From Bacteroidales bacterium (GTDB lineage: Bacteria; Bacteroidota; Bacteroidia; Bacteroidales; JAGOPY01), in assembly GCA_030638325.1 (NCBI GenBank), contig DAOWEV010000149.1, positions 1 to 13,285 on the forward strand: a DNA stretch of 13,285 nt. The letters run 5' to 3'. The notes below the pieces were generated by a model that made no database searches, had not been told where the DNA came from, and worked only from the letters and a program-made list of their open reading frames with translations. Numbering within the stretch: position 1 is the first letter of the stretch; each line of letters begins with the position of its first letter. A program made the translations under genes and the position numbers. Of this stretch, positions 6,931 to 13,285 are shown one piece after another.

Positions 6931-8271
6931 TTATTTTTTCCCTCTGTTTCTGATTAATTGGCCAACTTTAGCTTTGCCGAGGCGAAGAAAATCCAGCAAG
7001 GGCCTTCCTGAAGGACAGGTATAATGGCAGGATCCGCACTCTATACAATCCATGACCATTTCCTGCTCTGCCTCCTCCCATCTTCCTCTTTCGGAAAGCT
7101 GTGTCAGTAAAACGGGCTCCAGCCCCATCGGACAAACCTGAATACACCTTCCGCAACGAATACAATGTTTCATCTCCACTCGTACAGACTCATCCTCTTT
7201 AAAAAGCAGCACCCCGGAGGTCCCTTTCACTACAGGAACATCCACCGAATTTAAGGCTTTCCCCATCATCGGCCCTCCACTGACCACCTTTCCGGTAGCT
7301 TCCTTGTCACCTCCGCTTTTCTCGATCAGTTCGTTAAGGGGTGTTCCGATCCTCACCAAAAAGTTGGATGGCTCCTTAACCGTTTTACCGGTAACAGTCA
7401 CAACTCTTTCTATGAGAGGTTTGTTTTTTTGAACGGCTTCGTAAACAGCAAAAGCGGTACCCACATTATTTACGACACAACCCACTTCGATAGGTAATTT
7501 CCCGGAAGGCACCTCCCTCTTAACTGCAGCTTTGATCAATTGCTTCTCTCCACCCTGAGGGTATTTGACTTTTAATGCCTGTACTTTGATATCATCAAAT
7601 TCTTTCGCAAGCTCAGTTATATGCTTTATGGCGTCCGGCTTGTTGTTCTCAATACCAATGATGGCTTTATCAACACCCAGTCCCTTCATCAGGATTTTTG
7701 CACCGATCAATATCTGTTTTCCCTTTTCCAGCATCAGCCGGTGATCAGCCGTAAGATATGGTTCACATTCAACCCCGTTGATAAGCAAATATTCGGCTGT
7801 TTTACCCTCCGGTATCATCAGCTTGACATGTGACGGAAAAGCGGCGCCGCCCAGTCCGACAATCCCCATCTCATGGATCTTCTTAATGATCTCTTCCCTG
7901 GATAAAGTTATCTGCTCCTTTAGATCGTCCGACTTGTCAATTGAACCATCCCATTCATCTCCCTCCACATTGATCACAACGGCCATTCTTTTATACCCGG
8001 TTTGGTCCATCATATTATCTATCTTCAACACCTTCCCCGAAACGGACGAATGTACATTCGACGAGATGAATGCTTCTCCTTTGGCAATCAACTGTCCGGC
8101 CGTTACCATGTCTCCTTTTTTTATTAGGGGACTGGATGGAGCACCCAGGTTCTGGTTCACAGGGATGACAACCTGCTTCGGAATCGGAAAGACCTCGATG
8201 GGCCTGTCTGCCGAATGCTTATTCTCTGGTGGATGGACACCTCCTAATTTAAATGTTTTCAATGCACACAT
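6931..8271 (-). CDS. rnfC: Rnf complex NADH-binding Fe-S subunit RnfC
   Basis: RnfC is the peripheral cytoplasmic subunit that exchanges electrons with NAD(H) through FMN. The 446-residue sequence starts with FKLGGVHPPENK (7-18), the canonical RnfC opening. It then has a barrel-sandwich segment SNVHSSVSGKV (71-81) and the glycine-rich nucleotide/FMN site GLGGAAFPSHVKL (139-151). Two [4Fe-4S] motifs follow: C370-C373-C376-C380 and C409-C412-C415-C419. The final LLDFLRLGKAKV is typical. The length matches compact RnfC proteins without the long alanine-rich tail seen in Proteobacteria. Start ATG at 8271 agrees with the family N-terminus. It is separated from rnfB by 194 bp of repeats, unusually wide for this operon. 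Confidence 0.97.
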   Translation of the reverse strand: MCALKTFKLGGVHPPENKHSADRPIEVFPIPKQVVIPVNQNLGAPSSPLIKKGDMVTAGQLIAKGEAFISSNVHSSVSGKVLKIDNMMDQTGYKRMAVVINVEGDEWDGSIDKSDDLKEQITLSREEIIKKIHEMGIVGLGGAAFPSHVKLMIPEGKTAEYLLINGVECEPYLTADHRLMLEKGKQILIGAKILMKGLGVDKAIIGIENNKPDAIKHITELAKEFDDIKVQALKVKYPQGGEKQLIKAAVKREVPSGKLPIEVGCVVNNVGTAFAVYEAVQKNKPLIERVVTVTGKTVKEPSNFLVRIGTPLNELIEKSGGDKEATGKVVSGGPMMGKALNSVDVPVVKGTSGVLLFKEDESVRVEMKHCIRCGRCIQVCPMGLEPVLLTQLSERGRWEEAEQEMVMDCIECGSCHYTCPSGRPLLDFLRLGKAKVGQLIRNRGKK

Positions 8272-8312
8272 CCTGTTGGTTTAATTTTACGGTACTACTA
8301 CTATTTTAGCAA

Positions 8313-8344
8313 AAATGCGTAAATGATTAAATGCGTAAATGATT
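8313..8344. repeat. Tandem 16-nt repeat built of octamers
   Basis: Two exact copies of AAATGCGTAAATGATT occur at 8313-8328 and 8329-8344, followed by AAATTT. Each copy is itself two octamers starting AAATG. It lies in the rnfB-rnfC gap, about 40 bp upstream of the rnfC start. A GTA-rich triplet run is at 8291-8303. No convincing promoter or terminator was seen in this gap. Confidence 0.8.
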
Positions 8345-8408
8345 AAATTTGTTTCAAACTTGCTGAACTGCAACATAATATATACTGAATTCTTATCTTG
8401 ATTTTTTT

Positions 8409-8442
8409 GAATATCGAATATCGATTAACGAATAACGATTTC
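8409..8442. repeat. Heptamer word tract just downstream of rnfB
   Basis: The plus strand reads GAATATC twice, GATTAAC, GAATAAC and a partial GATTTC (8409-8442): five phased 7-nt words with drifting sequence. It lies 24 bp beyond the rnfB stop codon on the minus strand. Confidence 0.75.
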
Positions 8443-8465
8443 AGATTTACCTTTTGAATGTAGTA

Positions 8466-9452
8466 TTATATATTGGATTTTATTTTTTTCTTTTCGGTAT
8501 CGGTTTCAGGGGCTGGTGGTTCTTTCTTTTCCGTTACCGGTACAAGCTTTTTGACTTCTTCGTCTCCGGTTTTCTTTTCAACCTTTACCTCCTGAACAGC
8601 TTTTACTTCAGGTTTTGGCTTTTTTGGAGGAAAATTGATCTCATGAATGGCTTCTGTAGGGCATACCGGGACGCATTTCCTGCAGAGTTTGCATTTTTCA
8701 TAATCAATATATGCCAGGTTATTCTCAAGTGTTATGGCATCGAAAGGACACACCTGCACACACTTTCCGCATCCGATACATGCAACCGAACAGTTTTTCC
8801 GGGCCGGGCCTCCTTTTTCCTGGTTGATACAGGATACGAAGATCCTCTTCTCTTTCTTTCCTTTTAACCTGAGTTCAATAATATCCCTCGGGCATGCCAC
8901 CACGCAGGCACCACAGGCCACACATTTATTATTTACAACCGGCAGGGCTGTATCAGGATCCATGTGAATGGCATCAAAATCGCAGGCGACAACACAATCG
9001 CCAAGGCCCAGGCATCCGTATGGGCATCCATTTTCACCAGATGACAAAGCATGTGCAAAAGCGCATGAAGAAGGCCCGTTGTAATTCACTTTCTTAGGCG
9101 CATTCTTCCTGGATCCATTACATCTGATCACGGCGATCAAAGGATCCTGTTCTGATGCCTCCAGTCCAAGAATCCCAGCTACCTTGCTCATAACATCAGA
9201 ACCTCCGACAGGACAATTCAATCCTTCAATACTATTGTCGTTCGAAGCTTTTTTAACAAGGGCTTCGGCAAAATTCCGGCAACCCGGAAAGCCGCAACCG
9301 CCACAATTGGCAGCAGGAAGCTCTTCTTCCACGATATCAATCCTGGGATCCTCAATGACCTTGAATTTCTGCGCAACAACATACAAGATGACTGCTGCAG
9401 AAACGCCAATGGCACTCAGGGAAACAACAGCAAAAATCAATACATCGTTCAC
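8466..9452 (-). CDS. rnfB: Rnf complex multi-cluster ferredoxin subunit RnfB
   Basis: RnfB is the membrane-anchored entry point for electrons from ferredoxin. The frame is open further upstream to a TTG at 9530, but GTG at 9452 is chosen. It places the protein directly at VNDVLIFAVVSLSAIG, the normal RnfB N-terminus with one membrane helix (about 5-28), and lies downstream of a good promoter box. That gives 328 residues. C50-C53-C58-C80 bind the N-terminal cluster. Four ferredoxin-type motifs follow: C143-C147-C153-C157, C177-C180-C183-C187, C225-C228-C231-C235 (with C221 just before), and C254-C257-C260-C264. The protein is therefore predicted to hold at least five [4Fe-4S] clusters, more than the short proteobacterial form. 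The last 50 or so residues are a Lys/Glu/Pro-rich, probably disordered tail. It is the first gene of the rnf set. Confidence 0.95.
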   Translation of the reverse strand: MNDVLIFAVVSLSAIGVSAAVILYVVAQKFKVIEDPRIDIVEEELPAANCGGCGFPGCRNFAEALVKKASNDNSIEGLNCPVGGSDVMSKVAGILGLEASEQDPLIAVIRCNGSRKNAPKKVNYNGPSSCAFAHALSSGENGCPYGCLGLGDCVVACDFDAIHMDPDTALPVVNNKCVACGACVVACPRDIIELRLKGKKEKRIFVSCINQEKGGPARKNCSVACIGCGKCVQVCPFDAITLENNLAYIDYEKCKLCRKCVPVCPTEAIHEINFPPKKPKPEVKAVQEVKVEKKTGDEEVKKLVPVTEKKEPPAPETDTEKKKIKSNI

Positions 9453-9496
9453 TTCTTTATTCTCCTTAATATTGGTTAAAACCGAACCATCACTTT

Positions 9497-9511
9497 CCTG
9501 TTTAAAACAGG
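9497..9511. promoter_or_regulatory. Perfect 15-nt palindrome in the rnfB leader
   Basis: CCTGTTTAAAACAGG has 7-bp arms around one central base. It lies just downstream of the predicted -7 box, so it would overlap the transcription start and early leader of rnfB. This is a plausible operator or short leader hairpin. No regulator can be named from the sequence. Confidence 0.4.
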
Positions 9512-9515
9512 TGTG

Positions 9516-9523
9516 CAAAAGTA
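9516..9523 (-). promoter_or_regulatory. Predicted -7 promoter box for rnfB
   Basis: The minus strand reads TACTTTTG, an exact match to the Bacteroidota -7 consensus TAnnTTTG. The -33 region is only partly matched. The implied start near 9509 gives a leader of about 57 nt before the GTG at 9452. The position supports the shorter RnfB start and suggests the rnf genes can be transcribed independently of the T9SS gene and rseC upstream. Confidence 0.5.
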
Positions 9524-9581
9524 AAAACAATTTGGTTTAGAACACTTCTAAATGAGTTAAAAACACAGGCAGTCCTTAATT

Positions 9582-9644
9582 AACCAAGGGCTAAAGCCCT
9601 GGTTTCTTTTTGTAATTCCTATTATCCACCATATAAATGTGGTG
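9582..9644. repeat. Paired-hairpin intergenic element
   Basis: Two inverted repeats lie close together in the 235-bp gap between the T9SS gene and rnfB. The first (9582-9604) has arms AACC-A-AGGGC and GCCCT-GGTT around TAAA. The second (9627-9644) has CACCA and TGGTG arms around an 8-nt loop. On the plus strand the first is followed by a T-rich run, but no plus-strand gene ends here. On the minus strand it lacks a U-tract, so it is at best a weak terminator for the T9SS gene. The layout resembles REP/BIME-like elements. Confidence 0.45.
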
Positions 9645-9687
9645 TTTAATTATCGGGAAACAAACCCCCACAAACCGCCCAACTCAC

Positions 9688-12036
9688 TTATTTGAAAATG
9701 ATCTTACTGGTTTTTATATTTCCGGCGCCGGTAATGTTCAGGATATAGGTTCCTTTGGGAAGGTATCCCAGGTTCATGGTATTGGAATATTCTCCCGGAA
9801 GGTCTTTGAGCTTCTGGGTGAAAACAATTTGCCCCTGTGTATTTAACAAGGTCATTGTCAGATCGTATTGTCCTTTCCCTGTAATAGTATATGTAAAAAT
9901 GCCGGTGGTAGGATTGGGAACAACTCTCAGATCAATATCATCGGCAAGCAATTCAGGAACAGTGGTACACTCATCTATTGTGAGGGTCATCCTGTCTTTG
10001 GTAATTGATGAACATGGCAGGGTGTCGGAGGCATTTAGCCAAAGTCTGACAGATCCGTTCTGGACATCTCCGGGGCCTGGTGTATAAACGGGCATTAAAA
10101 TTGAATCGTTATCAAAAGACCCATCCCCCTCCGTAGTCCAGAAAACGGTATCATAATACATGGCTGATCCGGACAGCAGGACTGACTCTCCAACACAGAT
10201 CATGGTATCAGGCCCGGCATTAGCAACTGCCATGCGCGCAAAGTACAGGTTCATGGTATCGCTGACATCATTTCCCGGTTCATACCCGAAGGCTGTTATC
10301 CATAAAGACACTTCACCATTTACAACATCATCCTGTCCCCTGAGGTAGACAGCATTCACCTTTGACGGGTCAACAAAAAAACCATCTCCGGCAGTCTCCC
10401 AAAGGACCGTTTGCTGGTAAAATGCTTCACCATTGGTTAAAAAGGGCGATATTTCACAAATTGTCGTATCATTTCCGGCACTGACTTCCGGCGGAAGGAT
10501 CGGGCCGAAATCAAAGGCAATGATCCGGGTTTTCCAGTTATTTTTCAGGTATTCTGCAGTAAACCAGAAAGTTGAATCATCAGAAGGGTCTACCGACATG
10601 CAGGAATAATCTCCCCAGCGGGAAATCCAGGTTTGAGAATATGTCCCACCGATCACTTCAATTTCAGGCAGGTTCAAGGTACCGGGGGGATCATTTGCCT
10701 GCCTGCCGGTATAAAATATCGAAGGAAAAGTAGATGAGCTGGAAATGTTATACCCCAATGCTATATCTCCGTTGCCATTCATTGCAATACTGGCCATCCA
10801 CCGGTTCTCTGTATCAGGTGAATAGGTTCCTTCCTGGTAAATATACCAGTCTCCTGTTTCACGGCGGACCTCATACCAGCGTACCCCGGCCCTGCCCCCG
10901 GCATTGACCGTATGGTTGGTCAGCAATACTTCATGTGTGCCGAAATTACGATACTGCAAACGGAACATCAACATCATGTTCAGGGCATCCAGTTTACTAC
11001 TGGTCCCGGGCTGTGAAATTCCGTTGATATTGGGGTTAAATGCAGCCGGTGAAAGAGTTATTGATAAGGTAAAACTGGAATTGGCGGGATTGCTCCAGTC
11101 GGTGTCGAATTCATAGATCTCTAAATTTCCCGAAGAGAATGTCAGCAGATGGGCAAAGAAACAAGGTGTTCCTGCGGAAGGCGGGGGGCCGTCAAAATCA
11201 GCAGGAAGCATACTGAAAGTACCCCCTGGCTGGTTATAATAAACCATACGGGCAGGCGCTCCAACCAGCATTGAATCTCTTTCAAAGGCAGCCACACCCA
11301 CCCTGGTATAGCCTCCAAACATATTAAATGTAGCATAATATGCATCGGGCCAGACACCCAGTTTCGGGTAGTCATTAAATGCCGGGAGCTGGAATGCATA
11401 ACGATAATATGCTCCCAGCGGGTCACCTGTTTCCGAAACAGCTACCAGTTGCCAGTAAGTATTGTTGGAAGTATTAATGGCAAACTGCGATGCCATCCAC
11501 CTGTCGGCCAGTTCATCGTAGAGTACGATCGGATCGCCGTCATTCGTTCCGGTCCAGGGGCCGATAAAACCACTCCACAAGGTGCTGTTATCCACTGGTC
11601 CATATAAAAGATTGCCACTTTTATCCCAAATGGCAAAAGAGAGGTTGATCATTTGAAAATAATGGGCCGGCCCCACATCTCCATCAGTATCCGGAGGAAC
11701 CACACCATTAACATTACCAACTCCATTATGATTCACGATGGGGCCAAGTATCCCTCTGGATGCATTATATTCACTTTGCAATACCGGGTCTGTGAAGTTC
11801 TCCGGCATGACTTTTTGCTGATTCTTGAACTCCTCTTCCATGGATTTATTTTGGATAACATTATCTTTCCAGCTTCTGTCACGTTCACCCGGAAGAATTA
11901 TCTGCATATCACGCAAGGGAGGGGTTTTGTCAAAATAAGTTGCAGTAGTCACCAGATCTGGTTGATCATTGGTCTGTTGTGCCGCCAGGTTTAAGATAAG
12001 AAAAGCAGCAAAGCTTAAAAGAAAAAATCTCTTCAT
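9688..12036 (-). CDS. Secreted T9SS cargo protein with two Ig/PKD-like repeats
   Basis: This 782-residue exported protein is of unknown function. A Sec signal peptide is clear (MKRFF then a hydrophobic core, cleavage near LAAQQ at 17-21). Residues about 95-510 form a large domain containing VVPPDTDGDVGPAHYFQMIN (112-131), DPIVLYDELADRWMASQ (168-184) and NRWMASIAMNGNGDIALGY (411-429). The repeated W-M-A-S strands suggest a propeller-like fold, but I do not recognise a catalytic site. Two tandem repeats follow, starting at VSAGNDTTIC (518-527) and VANAGPDTMIC (604-614). Both share a W-x-T-x-GDG strand and an NG-x-V-x-LW strand about 25 residues later. The C-terminus (about 703-782: VVPNPTTGIF, GTYILNI, final KIIFK) is a type A T9SS sorting domain, so the protein should be exported through the type IX system and anchored or released at the surface. 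It sits between rseC and rnfB, an unusual place. A role as adhesin or surface-glycan protein is only a guess. Confidence 0.88.
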   Translation of the reverse strand: MKRFFLLSFAAFLILNLAAQQTNDQPDLVTTATYFDKTPPLRDMQIILPGERDRSWKDNVIQNKSMEEEFKNQQKVMPENFTDPVLQSEYNASRGILGPIVNHNGVGNVNGVVPPDTDGDVGPAHYFQMINLSFAIWDKSGNLLYGPVDNSTLWSGFIGPWTGTNDGDPIVLYDELADRWMASQFAINTSNNTYWQLVAVSETGDPLGAYYRYAFQLPAFNDYPKLGVWPDAYYATFNMFGGYTRVGVAAFERDSMLVGAPARMVYYNQPGGTFSMLPADFDGPPPSAGTPCFFAHLLTFSSGNLEIYEFDTDWSNPANSSFTLSITLSPAAFNPNINGISQPGTSSKLDALNMMLMFRLQYRNFGTHEVLLTNHTVNAGGRAGVRWYEVRRETGDWYIYQEGTYSPDTENRWMASIAMNGNGDIALGYNISSSSTFPSIFYTGRQANDPPGTLNLPEIEVIGGTYSQTWISRWGDYSCMSVDPSDDSTFWFTAEYLKNNWKTRIIAFDFGPILPPEVSAGNDTTICEISPFLTNGEAFYQQTVLWETAGDGFFVDPSKVNAVYLRGQDDVVNGEVSLWITAFGYEPGNDVSDTMNLYFARMAVANAGPDTMICVGESVLLSGSAMYYDTVFWTTEGDGSFDNDSILMPVYTPGPGDVQNGSVRLWLNASDTLPCSSITKDRMTLTIDECTTVPELLADDIDLRVVPNPTTGIFTYTITGKGQYDLTMTLLNTQGQIVFTQKLKDLPGEYSNTMNLGYLPKGTYILNITGAGNIKTSKIIFK

Positions 12037-12068
12037 CGTAATTTTAGGTTGAGTTGTTTAAAAGGGGG

Positions 12069-12076
12069 CAAAATTA
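12069..12076 (-). promoter_or_regulatory. Predicted -7 promoter box for the T9SS cargo gene
   Basis: The minus strand reads TAATTTTG, an exact TAnnTTTG match, about 33 nt before the ATG at 12036. The -33 box is not recognisable. The implied leader is about 25 nt. Confidence 0.45.
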
Positions 12077-12120
12077 CGTTAAAAAATGATAGAATGGGGG
12101 ATTTGTTTACTCAACGTGAA

Positions 12121-12319
12121 GCGTGAGGGATGAGAGTTGAGAGCTTAGAGTTGAGAGTTGAGAGAGCGAGGGAGGGACTGAGGGACGGAGGGACTTAGAG
12201 AGGGGTGAGGGATGAGAGTTGAGAGAAGTCGGAAGTCCGAAGACCGAAGATGTGAGAAGTGAAGGGTGAAGCGTGAATAATAAATAGTAAATAATAAATA
12301 GTAAATTGTAAATTGTAAA
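12121..12319. repeat. 7/8-nt periodic word tract B (purine-rich on plus strand)
   Basis: This tract fills most of the 292-bp gap between rseC and the T9SS gene. On the plus strand the words are GCGTGAG, GGATGAG, AGTTGAG, AGCTTAG and AGTTGAG twice (12121-12162). Octamers follow: AGAGCGAG, GGAGGGAC, TGAGGGAC, GGAGGGAC, TTAGAGAG (12163-12202). Heptamers then resume: GGGTGAG, GGATGAG, AGTTGAG, AGAAGTC, GGAAGTC, CGAAGAC, CGAAGAT (12203-12251), a short slip, AAGTGAA, GGGTGAA and GCGTGAA. The end alternates TAATAAA and TAGTAAA, with TTGTAAA twice (12278-12319). Read on the minus strand it uses many of the words of the 629-1078 tracts. It ends 9 nt past the rseC stop codon. Confidence 0.85.
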
Positions 12320-12328
12320 TCACAAAAG

Positions 12329-12745
12329 TCAGTCTATCCTGAAGGTAAATTGCTTGCTAAGTTTGTCTTTCAAGAGATAGAGAGCCAGGTAATAAGGGGC
12401 CAGGATCAATAAGGAAAGCAGTCCCGCAAGTCCTTCCATGGAAGTTATTGAAACAACCAGGATCAGTGTGGCCATGACGAGGAGGAAGGGCAGGAAGTAT
12501 CCCAGGAACACAGCTTTACTGCCGAGTGATTTTTCCATTCTGACAGTCACCATATCTCCTTTTTTATGAGCGTGGCCGTGATAATTTGCAATTTCCACGG
12601 TCTTTTCTTCCATATCCGCAACAGAACACATACCTTTGGCATGGCATGCTGCACAGGCCGATTGAGCATAGATCTTTACCAGGATCTTTTTTTGCTCAAC
12701 TTTTTCAATTATACCAGGGTGTGTTATAGTGTCTGCGCCTGACAT
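12329..12745 (-). CDS. rseC: SoxR-reducing / RseC-MucC family membrane protein
   Basis: This 138-residue protein belongs to the RseC/MucC family, which in many bacteria is associated with Rnf-type complexes and implicated in keeping SoxR reduced. An N-terminal cytoplasmic region carries the family's cysteine motif, here SACAACHAKGMCS (C31, C34, C40), which may bind a metal or Fe-S centre. Two membrane helices follow (about 78-99 and 105-124) with a short basic C-terminus. The frame also opens one codon earlier at a TTG (12748), but ATG at 12745 is preferred. In Bacteroidota rseC normally lies directly before rnfB; here a 2.35-kb T9SS gene separates them. Its function in organisms lacking SoxR is unclear. 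Confidence 0.9.
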   Translation of the reverse strand: MSGADTITHPGIIEKVEQKKILVKIYAQSACAACHAKGMCSVADMEEKTVEIANYHGHAHKKGDMVTVRMEKSLGSKAVFLGYFLPFLLVMATLILVVSITSMEGLAGLLSLLILAPYYLALYLLKDKLSKQFTFRID

Positions 12746-12774
12746 CAATCAGTAATCTCAAATTAAACGGACAG

Positions 12775-12782
12775 CAAAATTA
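12775..12782 (-). promoter_or_regulatory. Possible -7 promoter box for rseC
   Basis: The minus strand reads TAATTTTG (TAnnTTTG consensus) about 30 nt before the rseC ATG, within the short gap after the C25 peptidase remnant. No -33 match was found. Confidence 0.35.
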
Positions 12783-12790
12783 ATGGTTTT

Positions 12791-13285
12791 TTAATTACCG
12801 TGAATGGTTAAAGTATCATTGATACCCACGGTAAAGAGAGCGCCTTCTTCAAGCTGCAAGGCCTTGCAATGCATAGTAATACCCTCACTTGAAACAGGAT
12901 AATGATTGCCTGCAGGATTCACAGGAATAATGACAAAAGAGTTTGAATCCGGCACAACTCCACTGAACCAGTTGCCGGGATCATCCCATATGCTCGTATA
13001 CCCTGTCCAGTAATCGGAGATAAAAACATCACACAATACCGGCGTTTGGTTGTAACCGCAAACCGTCAATGTGGCGATTCCCGGTGAAGATGCTCAGCCG
13101 GGCCATCGGTCGTGCCTTCTATAAACCAGCCGTACCTTGAATTTCCCACAAATGCAGAAGCAAAATTATCGATTTTCACCATGTGCTCTGCAATACAATC
13201 TGCCACATCAAACCCCCCGCAATCACAGCCATGTGTATAAACCACCGGATAATGATGATCTACGCCATTGGCCTGGCTAAAAAAT
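12791..13285 (-). pseudogene. Broken gingipain-type C25 cysteine peptidase (internal loss with frame change), continues beyond window
   Basis: Two minus-strand frames carry pieces of one secreted protease. From 13284 down, the first frame encodes the core of a Peptidase C25 domain: YPVVYTHGCDCGGFD, with the likely catalytic Cys codon at 13225-13227, then DCIAEHMVKIDNFASAF and NSRYGWFIEGTTDGPAEHLH. It breaks after HRE (13078) and stops at 13066-13068. A second frame, free of stops from about 13093, encodes what looks like the end of an Ig-like domain (IATLTVCGYNQTP). A segment with WDDPGNWFSGVVPDSNSFVII and ALQLEEGALFTVGINDTLTI follows, ending at TAA 12791-12793. The rest of the catalytic domain (homologs continue after HREF with a characteristic FGDP segment) and most of the Ig domain are absent at the junction. 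No T9SS sorting domain follows. Taken together this looks like a decayed gene; an assembly collapse is the alternative. The catalytic His would lie outside the window. Confidence 0.7.

Noticed and set aside
6514..6957. 147-codon plus-strand open frame
   Set aside because: It is fully antisense to rnfD apart from its last bases and has no recognisable protein features; rnfD is unambiguous.
7778..8284. 168-codon plus-strand open frame
   Set aside because: It is antisense to the N-terminal half of rnfC, which has strong family motifs.
9453..9530. N-terminal extension of RnfB from a TTG at 9530
   Set aside because: The extension would lie over and upstream of the -7 box, adds residues before the usual RnfB N-terminus, and depends on a rare start codon; GTG at 9452 fits better.
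9582..9604. Rho-independent terminator for the T9SS gene
   Set aside because: On the minus strand the stem is followed by TTAATTAAGG rather than a T run; the T-rich side is on the plus strand, where no gene ends.
12121..12319. Possible CRISPR array or direct-repeat array
   Set aside because: Units are 7-8 nt with no spacers, repeat identity drifts, and no cas genes are present.
13060..13100. Programmed ribosomal frameshift in the C25 peptidase
   Set aside because: No slippery heptamer is visible, and a frameshift would not explain the missing domain segments.

Overview
The window looks like chromosomal DNA from an anaerobic member of the Bacteroidota (Bacteroidales-like). The evidence is a secreted protein with a type IX secretion (T9SS) sorting domain, a gingipain-type C25 peptidase remnant, an Rnf cluster in the order rseC...rnfBCDGEA, matches to the Bacteroidota -7 promoter box (TAnnTTTG), and starts without strong Shine-Dalgarno sequences.

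Layout. Positions 1-588 (minus) hold the N-terminal 196 codons of murB, cut by the window edge. Positions 589-1150 are a gene-free divergent spacer filled with short periodic repeats and one small palindromic element. Positions 1151-3410 (plus) hold two overlapping GT4-like glycosyltransferase genes. Everything else is on the minus strand. An FtsE-type ABC ATPase (3375-4076) converges on, and overlaps, the second glycosyltransferase. Next is the six-gene Rnf set: rnfA, rnfE, rnfG, rnfD, rnfC, rnfB in coordinate order, transcribed B-C-D-G-E-A. Upstream of rnfB lies a 782-residue T9SS cargo protein, then rseC. The window closes with a broken C25 peptidase gene.

Function. RnfABCDGE is the membrane ferredoxin:NAD+ oxidoreductase that couples electron transfer to ion pumping. 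Its key features are readable here: Fe-S cysteines in RnfB and RnfC, paired membrane cysteines in RnfA and RnfE, and flavin-attachment threonines in RnfG and RnfD (both in variant motifs). RseC is a usual partner in this phylum. The T9SS gene between rseC and rnfB looks like an insertion into an otherwise conserved block. MurB makes peptidoglycan precursor, and the glycosyltransferases probably build a surface glycan.

Most unusual. The intergenic spaces carry a family of 7- and 8-nt periodic 'word' tracts. The two long tracts (about 629-1078 and 12121-12319) lie in opposite orientation and share much of their word vocabulary, in roughly the same order. Shorter tracts touch gene ends and even supply the stop codons of rnfA and rnfD. 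The second notable point is the C25 peptidase, which appears to have lost an internal segment together with a frame change.
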